64,000 nucleotides of DNA from Cylindrotheca closterium (Eukaryota > Bacillariophyta > Bacillariophyceae > Bacillariales > Bacillariaceae): contig CAKOGP040001781.1 of assembly GCA_933822405.4 (NCBI GenBank), positions 326,800-390,799 of the forward strand, in the 5' to 3' direction. Numbering within the stretch: position 1 is the first letter of the stretch; each line of letters starts with the position of its first letter. Below are positions 54,310 to 63,289 of the stretch, piece after piece. The notes beneath the pieces were generated by a model, which was not told the DNA's origin, did no database searches, and was given only the letters and a program-made list of their open reading frames with translations. The position numbers and the translations under genes are program-made.

Positions 54310-56610
54310 ATGATGTTGGCAAATAAACCAAACGGTTACAGTTCATCAGTCGCTAATACTTCTGAAAAGGAGGTATCAGATTTTTCTGAAAGCGAGGCTA
54401 ATGATGGTGGAAACCGTGTAGAATCAGCGCAACCAGATTTAGTTGTCGCGAGAGATGAAAGCAAATGGGTATGGCGAATGCGTTTGTTGGTGGCGTTTGT
54501 CCTCATGTTTGCTATGATTGCAGTGTGTGTAGGAGTGTACATCGACGGACGCAATAGTGAGCAAGAAAATTTTGAAAAAGACTTCGAGGGACTAGTCGAC
54601 AAGTTGGTGGTTTCCTTCGAGTCCATGGTGAAACAACGATTTGGAGCGATAGACCTTTTCTTCTCCGATGTGACTGTGAGTGCAAATGAGTCTTGGCCTT
54701 TCGTCACTCCGCCGGAATATACAAGACGAATGAAAGCGGTTCATGAGATGGCAGCGCTTTTTCTGTCATCAGTGCTCGTGAGAGTCACGGATGATCAACG
54801 AACTGAATGGGAGGAGTATGCGGTGGCAAATCAAGATTGGAAACGAGATGGCATGGCGTTCTCGATGGGCATGGACCCAGCAGACATCGTCGCGGCACCA
54901 ATACCACCCACAATAATGGACAAAGATACTTTCCCTGATGAGATAGTTGTTGATCAAGGTCCTGGGCCATATTTTGTTATGTGGACGATGCATCCGGTTA
55001 CCAACAGCACAATGCCGAGCAAGAACATGTACAGAGATCCGGAGCACCGACCGATCATGGATTATGTCGTTGCCAACAGGAGACCTGCATTTGGAGCCAG
55101 CTCTGACTACACTGATCCGGGTACGCCAAAGGTCGGTAGATACATCAGGTTCCAACAAGCTGATAATTGGGAATATCAAGATGACCCAGTTGCTTTTCTC
55201 CAATATCCGAGTAAGTATATTGGTCGTACTGGTAAACGAAATCGTGTTGCACTACCGGGCGCTTACAGTATATTACTCGATTTCTCAAACTTATACACTA
55301 CAGTCTACGATAAACTGGGCGAAGATCGCTCTGTTGTTGCCATTTTCTTTACCACCGTCTACTGGAGAACATACTTCAATGGCCTTTTGCCCAACGGTGC
55401 TGATGGTATATATGTCATCCTGGAAAACACATGTGGGCAACAGTATACCTACCAAGTTGATGGGCTCGAGGCTAGGTTTGTTGGTCGCGGTGACCTTCAT
55501 TCTTCCGAGTATGATTATCTATCACGACAGTCGAACATTGACTTGATCTTTGATTATGAACCAGGAACAGCTGGGCAGGATGACGATCCTAGTTGTCACT
55601 ACAGCATCCGAGTATATCCGTCTGATGAATTTCGAAACCGCTACGAAACATCCGAGCCTCTACTATTTGCAATCATTCTTGCTGCCGTTTTTGTGTTCAC
55701 AGCTGCATTCTTTCTCTTATACGACTTTATGGTAGAAAGACGACAGAAGGCGGTCATGAAATCGGCACTGCAGTCCGGAAAGCTTGTACATTCCTTGTTC
55801 CCCGAGGCTGTCAGGGATCGCTTGTATGAGGAACAAGAAGCGAAAAGCAAGGCTGCAACATGGGAAGCAGAAGGTAACAATAATGGTGTGGTTGACCAGA
55901 AGCAGGCCATTGCTAGCGAGTACCCTGGGACCACAATCTTCTTCGCTGACATCGTCGGATTCACCAAGTGGAGTGCAACTAGAACTCCAGTTGAGGTATT
56001 TCAATTGCTGGAGGCTTTATATGGCGAGTTTGACACCATTGCCAACAAACGAGGTGTCTTCAAAGTCGAAACTATCGGCGACTGCTACGTGGCAGTCACT
56101 GGACTTCCAAATCCGCAAGAAAGTATGTGTGGAGTTGTCTTCTGATGTGATCTGAGACGAATGGAGCATACTAACGCTTCTTTTTGCTTTCTTCTTTCAG
56201 GACATGCCGAGATCATGGTAAAGTTTTCTGTCGATTGTCTTGCAAAAATGAGAAATGTGATTCTTTCATTGGTGGACTCATTAGGAGAGGATACAGAAAA
56301 CTTGTCGATGCGTGTAGGTCTTCACAGTGGACCAGTTACTGGAGGTGTTCTTCGCGGACAAAAGTCTAGGTTCCAGCTCTTTGGAGATACTGTGAATACA
56401 GCATCAAGGATGGAGAGCAATGGAATGAGTGGCAAGATCCATGTGTCCCAATCCACAGCTGATGAGCTAGTGAAGCTAGGTCGGTCTACATGGTTAGCGG
56501 CTTGTGACGAGAAGTTACCAGTCAAAGGGAAGGGTGATATGCAGACATATTTTGTCCAGCCCAGCAGCTTGACCATGTCGGTATCACGCCATTCCTCCAG
56601 TTACAATTGA
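54310..56610 (+). CDS. CHASE-like transmembrane class III nucleotide cyclase, copy C
   Basis: Three exons: 54310-55210, 55304-56122 and 56201-56610 (introns 93 and 78 bp), 709 aa. The parts are as in copies A and B: TM1 (LLVAFVLMFAMIAVCVGVYI), CHASE-like ectodomain (WPFVTPPEYTRRMKAVHEMA), TM2 (LLFAIILAAVFVFTAAFFLL), linker (HSLFPEAVRDRLYEEQEAK) and cyclase domain (IFFADIVGFTKW, VETIGDCYVAV, RFQLFGDTVNTASRM). The metal aspartates are intact and the specificity pair is Glu/Gln. Intron 1 is 93 bp, divisible by three, and has no stop, so the unspliced message would also encode a full-length protein with 31 extra residues before VYDKLGEDRS. Copies A and B have stops in the equivalent intron. The first 20 codons are nearly identical to copy B. 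Confidence 0.9.
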
Positions 56611-56912
56611 TAATAGATAGTGAAAACATTCCGAATAAGTAGTGATCCATACATAGGACAAGGCACAATATGCAAACTCAGGTAAAGTTTCTTCAGATGA
56701 TGATCAATTGTCAAATTGTAATGTTAAAAACATTACTACTTTAGTTTTGGCTTTGATACCCTTCCTCGCTGAATTCCAAACGTGCGACAATCACATCAGC
56801 TTCAATGACTGCAGGACTCAAAACTCAAAACTTGAAACATCTGCATCAGCATAAAACATGAAGATGCGACGAAAACCCCATCGTCACGCAGCCGAAAGAA
56901 ACTCAAAAGATA
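56611..56912. other. Intergenic, about 300 bp
   Basis: Short spacer between cyclase copy C and the nucleotidyltransferase gene. No specific feature is recognised. Confidence 0.4.
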
Positions 56913-57788
56913 ATGACAATCGATTCTAAAGAAGAAATCCATTGCCGCGTTGTCAAGGAACTGCGTCAACACTTGAACAACAGTGGACGTGGGCTGACCA
57001 ATATTTTGCAGATTGCTGTGTGTGGTAGTAGTGGGAAAGGGATTGCTTCGGATCAATCTGACTTTGATGTGAAAGTCCTGCTGCTCCACCCACAAAAATG
57101 CTATTTGTTGCAAAAGGTGAAGGAGTCTTGGCATTCTACCTTTTCCTTCGAATACAATGAAGAAGATGAAACAGATAATAATGTCACAACAACTACAATT
57201 GAGATCGACGCCACGTTTATTGACTACCTTCGCATGATCAAATACATCAGCAAGTCCGACATGACCGCCTATGAAATGTTTGCAGGCGATGTCATATATA
57301 CAACTCCTGAAGCCAAAGTCCTTGACGAGCTTTGGAAACAGGCCTACTTGCCCGCGGTCTTGGCCCGGCAATACACTGGGCTCTTGAATCTCTACCTTAG
57401 GAAACCTCGAAAGACAGATGAGAACCAAGGCTCTAATGGAAGGTCCAACAAGATTGCTTTCGAAGCAGTATATTTGGAACACAAGCTAAGGTTTATTGAA
57501 AAGCATGGAACATCCGAAATTCCTCCGTTCAAGGCATTCGAGCTAATCCAAAGGTCTGACACTACAAGCGAGGAACAGCAATGGGCCAAAGACTTGTTGA
57601 AAGCTCGACGTGAGCAAAAGAATAAAGACGTCGATAGCAAGCACATTGAAAAGTTTGGCTCTTTTGTCCGGCAGCCTACTCTTGGCAATAAGATCAAGAT
57701 AGTATGGGATGCTGATCCAAAGGATCGCGAAAGACTACGGCAACAGCTCGAGGACATGTTCTTGGATGCAATCACAGAGAGGCAGTAA
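56913..57788 (+). CDS. RlaP/DNA polymerase beta-like nucleotidyltransferase
   Basis: 291 aa, single exon. The nucleotidyltransferase signature is present: GSSGKG at residues 38-43 followed by SDQSDFDVK with Asp50 and Asp52, and a third acidic site is likely in TIEIDATFIDYLRM. The following KYISKSDMTAYEMFAGDVIYTTPEA matches the pattern 'rK.....gNp...E.l.sp.iY' of the RlaP (RNA repair pathway DNA polymerase beta) family, also called predicted nucleotidyltransferases of the YcgL type. These are mainly bacterial and phage proteins that occur beside RNA ligases. The C-terminal ~100 residues are charged and helical. Its substrate is unknown and no ligase lies nearby. Acquisition from bacteria or phage is possible but not shown by the sequence. 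Confidence 0.65.
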   Translation: MTIDSKEEIHCRVVKELRQHLNNSGRGLTNILQIAVCGSSGKGIASDQSDFDVKVLLLHPQKCYLLQKVKESWHSTFSFEYNEEDETDNNVTTTTIEIDATFIDYLRMIKYISKSDMTAYEMFAGDVIYTTPEAKVLDELWKQAYLPAVLARQYTGLLNLYLRKPRKTDENQGSNGRSNKIAFEAVYLEHKLRFIEKHGTSEIPPFKAFELIQRSDTTSEEQQWAKDLLKARREQKNKDVDSKHIEKFGSFVRQPTLGNKIKIVWDADPKDRERLRQQLEDMFLDAITERQ

Positions 57789-57912
57789 GAATATAGAATA
57801 GATTCTTTCTTATTTTCTTATGTAGCAGCAGAGCATATTAATAGCTGTCCCTTTGTATATACAATCGGAGTGGCACAACGCCATCATCCATCAAGCTTAG
57901 TGACCTGAATTT

Positions 57913-59484
57913 CTATTGGCCTAGTAGCATCATCTTGGCAACTTTCATTTGCTGCAGTTTCATGATTTCGTCGCACCGAGAAACCAACCAGATAGCATTC
58001 GGAATGGACTTGTTGTAGGAAGTCTTATTCATGGTTCTAGTGCAGCCTTCCTTGTCGTATGGCTCGACTGCCTGATCAAACCTGTCCCAAGTGTAGGCAA
58101 TCACGAGCCGACAAAGGTCCAAGACTCCAACTTCGTATTGATCCATAAAGGTTTCGTAACTGAATTGTTCGACGGCATCTTCCGCCGTGTCATATGCCCC
58201 ATACTCTACCAAATGCGTCTGTAACTCGTCAAAATAGTACTCTAACAAATTGGCTTCTCCACCGTTTACCAGAAGATTAGCATGGACCGCTGAAGTCATG
58301 AAATGTGCGATGTCAGTCGCCGCCAACCCAAAGCCAGCCCATTGAAAGTCGATGAGTCCAATTTCTAACTCGTTTGAGGCAGACCGGCGAAACAAAAAGT
58401 TTGCTTGCTTGGGATCGCCATGTGTAAAAGTTCTGTACTTTTGGTAAGATTCTTTCAGGTCATCATCGGCAAAGGGATGGGCCAGACGACCACACTCGGT
58501 GGCTACGGATTGCAGTCGGTCGCCCAGATTGTCCCAACAATCCATGGAGGACAGGTGTTCTTCAAATTTGGTGCGTTTGATCTTCCATTCCTTGGCCACA
58601 TTCGAACACTGATCGGCATTCTGAGCCGTGGGCTGGACGTAGCTTCCCGATTCCCAAACGGCAGCTTCTAGTTCGCGGCCTGCTTCCTGGTCCTTCCAAA
58701 AGTTTGATCCGTGCCAGAAAAAGGCATGAATCTTGGCTAATGTCTGGAGGGAAGCCTTAGTTTCAGCCATGTCTAACAGTAGCCAGTGTTGGTACCATCC
58801 CTGTTCAGGTGACAAGTCTTCCAACAAGAAGGAACACTTGGTTTCTATGGGGTTTGCCGAATTCGGTCGAAGGTCGGAATGAAAGCTTTTTGGAATGATA
58901 ACTCCCGTAGTCTCGGTTGCAGCTTGGCACGCCTTGGACTTTAGAAAGTTTGCAACGACTTCGTAGGATTGGGCATCTCTTGCGAGCTTGAAGGGAGAAT
59001 GCTTGAGCTTTTCTTGGGCATGACTGAGATGTTCAAACACAATGCACTTGTAAAAGGCAGTTTCTCCACCTGGCTGTAGGTTAATGCGGCATCCATTTGA
59101 CATCAAGCCTCGAAAGACTTCTTGTTGAGGACAAGTGTAAGAGTCGACAGTTTCAATCCCCATGTGTTTGGCCAGATATGCTGCGGTGAGTGGATTTCCA
59201 TCCAAATCAGGAACCGCAGATGCGAATTCCTTCTCCAGGTCGCTGACCGCCAGGTTCGCAAGAGGAGGCTCTTTGTTAAAGGCAACAGCGGGATCATAGC
59301 CATCATCCAATACGAATGTGACAGTATCTTCCTCTTGTTCAGCGCCGATAGAGGACGATGACGACCACCTTCTATCAGAATTGTTTCTTACATTCAGGTG
59401 AGTCGTGCGCCTTGACGATGGAGTGAAGCTAGCTGAAGGAGTAGCTATGCAGCCAAGGAATAAAAGTGCTTCAGAAGATCTCAT
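57913..59484 (-). CDS. Plastid-targeted APH/CHK-like kinase
   Basis: 523 aa, single exon. The N-terminus (MRSSEALLFLGCIATPSASF) is a signal peptide ending in SAS-F, the diatom plastid-cleavage motif, followed by a Ser/Arg-rich transit stretch. The body is a small-molecule kinase of the aminoglycoside phosphotransferase/CHK (ecdysteroid-kinase-like) class. It has SFLLEDLSP (hinge region), LQTLAKIHAFFWHGSNF, the catalytic loop THGDPKQANFLF (His355, Asp357) and the metal-binding IDFQWAGFGLAATDIAHFM (Asp379). Such enzymes phosphorylate hydroxyl groups of small molecules; the substrate in diatom plastids is unknown. It converges with the nucleotidyltransferase gene. Confidence 0.82.
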   Translation of the reverse strand: MRSSEALLFLGCIATPSASFTPSSRRTTHLNVRNNSDRRWSSSSSIGAEQEEDTVTFVLDDGYDPAVAFNKEPPLANLAVSDLEKEFASAVPDLDGNPLTAAYLAKHMGIETVDSYTCPQQEVFRGLMSNGCRINLQPGGETAFYKCIVFEHLSHAQEKLKHSPFKLARDAQSYEVVANFLKSKACQAATETTGVIIPKSFHSDLRPNSANPIETKCSFLLEDLSPEQGWYQHWLLLDMAETKASLQTLAKIHAFFWHGSNFWKDQEAGRELEAAVWESGSYVQPTAQNADQCSNVAKEWKIKRTKFEEHLSSMDCWDNLGDRLQSVATECGRLAHPFADDDLKESYQKYRTFTHGDPKQANFLFRRSASNELEIGLIDFQWAGFGLAATDIAHFMTSAVHANLLVNGGEANLLEYYFDELQTHLVEYGAYDTAEDAVEQFSYETFMDQYEVGVLDLCRLVIAYTWDRFDQAVEPYDKEGCTRTMNKTSYNKSIPNAIWLVSRCDEIMKLQQMKVAKMMLLGQ

Positions 59485-60200
59485 GATGAAAAAGTGTTAC
59501 TGCTGTGTTTCTTCTCCTTCGTGGTATGAGTACCCTTCCGATGCATTGAAATAAGGGTCAGTCGTGATGAGATGACGAGTGAATAAATCAATCGAAAAGA
59601 ATCAAGCTGCGTTCCGCAAGCTGTTCGGAGATGATGCGACTGATTGATTCATTCATTCATTCATGCTATCCACTCGTGACTCAATCACTCCCGTAATAAC
59701 GTTACAAAAGGGTACACATGTACGTCAGACCGTTAGATTTCAGTCCATCAAATCCAACAACAACAATCGCAAACAGGAGCGACGACGCATAAGTTGACCA
59801 GCGTGAAACCTTTATACTAGTGCAACCCTATCTACAATTCTTCTTGCTAGTCTCTTAAATCAATACACACTAGCTAGTGCCACTTGCAAGTTCCCGAAAT
59901 AATCAAAAATGTTGTTTTAGTCGAGTCGGTCGGCTATCCAATCAAATGAGAGAACGAATAAATAGAATAGAAGAACAGATTTCCAAGAAAATCACGAAGA
60001 TAAAGTATCTAAAAGATTCTGTTTTGTAGAGAGGATGACAACATGATCAGCCAACCGAATCCTCTTCAAAAGCTACCCTTAATGCATATATCCTACGCCC
60101 TACATGATTCTCTGTTTCAAAAAATAGTATGGTTCTAGATATATTTTAATAAAACTGTTTCAAAATGAGGCTTCAGCAAAGTGCGCTTCTGGCTTTTCCT
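59485..60200. promoter_or_regulatory. Intergenic, promoter of the kinase gene, with ATTC repeats
   Basis: About 700 bp. It includes TGATTGATTCATTCATTCATTC-type repeats at 59640-59663, roughly 160 bp before the kinase ATG. The right end is the 3' flank of the helicase-associated-domain gene and is duplicated at about 61920-62030. Confidence 0.5.
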
Positions 60201-61136
60201 TCAATAGGTACCAGCATTCGCAAACTTTCTGGCTTTTTGGATGTCGAAGACAAAACCCAAAGATTTCAACAGTTGGAATCGTTCCAAAGTCATGGTCGAA
60301 GATGTAGACCCCGAGACGTAAAGTTTGTATTGGCGACGTTGACACTTCACCCATGTGGACAGTGCAGCATTCTCTGCATAATGCGAGGGGACGTTGCAAT
60401 GACCTGTTCTTTGTTTGAAGGCCATGAGATCGTTCACCTTCTCCTGCCATGCTGATGCATGAGAGTGCCATACAAATCCGATGGATTCAAGCTCCTGAAT
60501 GCGGCGGGTCGTCATGGTGGAGGTGGGGTCGCAGTCGCGAAACTTCTTGTATTGATATCGCTGTCTCTTGACCCATCGAGCAAGGATAGGATCCGATGAG
60601 TAGGAATGAGGAACACAGCAGTGTCCATTCACAAGCTTGAACTGGACCAGCTTTCGGAACTGAGCTTGCCATTGTTTCTCTTGATATGGGCGAAAGCGAG
60701 CTGTGCTTTCTTCGCCAGGAAAATCTTGCACATGGCTGGTCCGTTGGCGCTTGCATGGGCCTTGCACTATGTTGGAGACGAGATCTTCGGAGCTTCTTTT
60801 GGATCCAACAAGATCCATCATCAGGGGGTGCAGCATGTCAATCAGACTCTCGCACAACAGGTTGGCTTCGGCTGTCGGTACGTTCGGATTCATGGTGGAA
60901 GACGAAAGGCAGTCCTCACTTGGCCTTTGGTTGTGAGATCTGAGCGGCAAAGGCTCCATGCTTATATCATCAAAGGGATTCTCAAAGGAAAGTGGCGGTG
61001 TCGAAGAAACGGAAGAAGAAGAGAATGTAATTTCGAAAGCAGGGAAAGGGCAGTTCACAAGTGACAGCAGGCCATCTCCGGGAGCACCTGGATAGCCGTA
61101 GCTATCGTTTCGAAGCTTGTTGTTGTCAGCGAACAT
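60201..61136 (-). CDS. Helicase-associated (HA) domain protein, two repeats
   Basis: 311 aa, single exon. The N-terminal ~140 residues are low complexity, with a nuclear-localisation-like stretch (CKRQRTSH). Two HA-type repeats follow: WQAQFRKLVQFKLVNGHCCV through IQELESIGFVW, and WQEKVNDLMAFKQRTGHCNV through FQLLKSLGFVF. Each has the pattern W..........F....GHC.VP........L..WV..QR..Y, ending in (L/I)...GF.(W/F). The fold is a small three-helix bundle thought to bind nucleic acid; stand-alone HA proteins are numerous in diatoms and probably nuclear. The next gene (62098-62592) is a shortened duplicate. Confidence 0.8.
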   Translation of the reverse strand: MFADNNKLRNDSYGYPGAPGDGLLSLVNCPFPAFEITFSSSSVSSTPPLSFENPFDDISMEPLPLRSHNQRPSEDCLSSSTMNPNVPTAEANLLCESLIDMLHPLMMDLVGSKRSSEDLVSNIVQGPCKRQRTSHVQDFPGEESTARFRPYQEKQWQAQFRKLVQFKLVNGHCCVPHSYSSDPILARWVKRQRYQYKKFRDCDPTSTMTTRRIQELESIGFVWHSHASAWQEKVNDLMAFKQRTGHCNVPSHYAENAALSTWVKCQRRQYKLYVSGSTSSTMTLERFQLLKSLGFVFDIQKARKFANAGTY

Positions 61137-62097
61137 CGTTGGAAAACAGTTTAAACCGAAGGGAGAAAAAATTGTGACAGCAGTTTCGGTCCAAAATGGT
61201 ATGCTGTGGTGTACTGTCTACAGTATTTTATCCGAAAACTAGAAAGAACACTCTGTACATGTACCTAGTACTGGTACGGGTTCCGGTTTTGATACGCAGC
61301 GGAGAAAGAAGCAGTTCCTCTGTCGCTTCGCCTTCAAGTTCAATGAAGCAGTTAAAGCCCACCATCATAATACTGCGATCGTTAATTGGCGGATCGTTTG
61401 TAAACATATTTTCCGTCACCACACATCATGGTAAAAGTTACTGCTATTTTAGTACAAGGTTTCCACAAAGAAATTTTGAATCTTGTCGTGCTATTTTATA
61501 TATTACCGGTATGATGTGATGGTGTGACGACAAAAACTCCGGGAAAGAACCAAGAACTTCCGAAAATACTTTGAAATGCATAGTAGTGTCATCTCGGGTT
61601 TGGGCATTCGGTTGTTCCTTCTAGTACGCTTCTACATTCACCCATGTGAAGATGATATTCGACGTCAACACTGCCTCTGTCATATTACCGTACCTGATAC
61701 GGTACCAGGTACCGACTAAAGCCGGGATTAAGGTGATACGTTTAACTACACTCAATAGATATGATACCCAGCACATATGTAAGGTCGTGGTGCAACTACG
61801 TAAGATGCTGTAGTGATGATGCGATATGATAATAGTGTAGCAGGAAACAGGATAATACCGGTAGGGGGTAGACCACGGCCAATGGTCGGTCTCTACCACC
61901 GCCAGTTACCCTTTTTGAATAAGTCCTACGTCCTTCATGATTCTCTATTTCAAAAAATAGTATGGTTCTAGGTATATTAATAAAAATTGTTTCAAAATGA
62001 GGCTTCAGCAAAGTGCGCTTCTGGCTTTTCCTTCAATAGGTACCAGCATTCGCAAACTTTCTGGCTTTTTGGATGTCGAAGACAAAACCCAAAGATT
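61137..62097. other. Intergenic, contains duplicated 3' flank of HA gene
   Basis: Holds the promoter of the HA gene, TACCGGTA-type words at about 61503-61510, 61686-61714 and 61856-61863, and from about 61922 a near copy of the 60093-60278 segment, which includes sequence that is coding in the first HA gene but non-coding here. Confidence 0.6.
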
Positions 62098-62592
62098 TCA
62101 ACAGTTGGAACCGATGGATTCAAGCTCCTGAATGCGGCGGGTCGTCATGGTGGAGGTGGGGTCGCAGTCGTGAAACTTCTTGTATTGATATCGCTGTCTC
62201 TTGACCCATCGAGCAAGGATAGGATCCGATGAGTAGGAATGAGGAACACAGCAGTGTCCATTCACAAGCTTGAACTGGACCAGCTTTCGGAACTGAGCTT
62301 GCCATTGTTTCTCTTGATGTGGGCGAAAGCGAGCTGTGCTTTCTTCGCCAGGAACATCTTGCACGTTTGTCACTTGGACTTGTGATCTGAGTGGCATAGG
62401 CTTCATGCTTAGATCATCGAAGGGATTCTCAAAAGAAAGTGGTGGTGTCCAAAAAACGGAAGAAGATGAGACTGTCATTTCTAAAGCAGGGAGGACGAAA
62501 GGGCACTTCACAAGTGAGAGTAGGCCGTCTCCGGAAGCACTTGGATAGCTGTAGCTATTGTTTCGAAGCTTGTTGTTGTCAGTGAAGAGCAT
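62098..62592 (-). CDS. Truncated duplicate of the HA-domain gene, one repeat
   Basis: 164 aa. The ATG at 62592 (MLFTDNNKLRNNSYSYPSAS) matches the start of the gene at 61136. Compared with it, about 60 codons are missing in the N-terminal region (after PMPLRSQ). A 199-bp deletion, equivalent to 60279-60477 of the first copy, removes the second HA repeat and shifts the frame, so the protein ends ELESIGSNC. The former C-terminal coding sequence survives as 3' flank. One intact HA repeat remains (WQAQFRKLVQFKLVNGHCCV onward). It may be a functional one-repeat protein or a pseudogene in progress; high identity suggests a recent event. Confidence 0.65.
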   Translation of the reverse strand: MLFTDNNKLRNNSYSYPSASGDGLLSLVKCPFVLPALEMTVSSSSVFWTPPLSFENPFDDLSMKPMPLRSQVQVTNVQDVPGEESTARFRPHQEKQWQAQFRKLVQFKLVNGHCCVPHSYSSDPILARWVKRQRYQYKKFHDCDPTSTMTTRRIQELESIGSNC

Positions 62593-63289
62593 TGTGAAAC
62601 AATAATTCAACAAAATAATGTGAAAGAGTCTGTGCATTACCGGTACATACTGGTACCGGTATGCATGATGGAGTAAATTTTCGATCTTGGATTGTGGTTA
62701 CCCGAAAATCGGAGCAACTGTTGTACTGGTACGCGTGGCGGGGAAAGTCGCTTCGCCATCAATCGCCTTCAATATCAGATACCCAGTGCCGTACCGGTAA
62801 ACACTAACCATAGGTACCACTGGGTGCTACCAAACCTACAAAATACGTTGATAGCAGTCCTGCTGGTACGTCGCGCGACCTTACATCGGCGAGCGGGATC
62901 AATTGCATCGTTTTGCGGCATTGGTGTGGAGCACTGGCGTGAAAACGAGGATTCTGCAAATGAACAAAGGATTCGAATCCCTACACTCAGGCAAGTGCTA
63001 CTACATTAACTCATAAACATTATGCTAGACGTATACACAATAACAGGGGAGTGTCTTGGTACGACGAAAGGCGCACCGCGAATTCCAAGCGCTTTCCGAA
63101 TACCGTACCTTTGCAGTCATTATTTGTGGCAACACTTCTATGAGGGAACTGAAAGCGAATGACACGTAACTTCCAATGAGGTGAAAGCTAAAACCTGTTG
63201 AGCCATCGTGTCATGCGTTTTTGTAAGGTACTTCAATAGAGCCTGTTTTGACTTCTCGAGTCCAAATCCGGTGCAAACCCTCGATCAGA
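62593..63289. other. Intergenic with TACCGGTA cluster
   Basis: About 700 bp. TACCGGTACATACTGGTACC-type palindromes lie at 62637-62663 and another TACCGGTA at about 62793-62800, near the start of the truncated HA gene. A segment at about 62720-62790 resembles 61270-61345 upstream of the first HA gene. No gene is supported. Confidence 0.5.

Noticed and set aside
62955..62990. GGATTCGAATCCC, resembling a tRNA T-arm
   Set aside because: The five bases on each side of the loop do not pair as a T-stem and there is no D-arm, anticodon arm or acceptor stem at the right distance.
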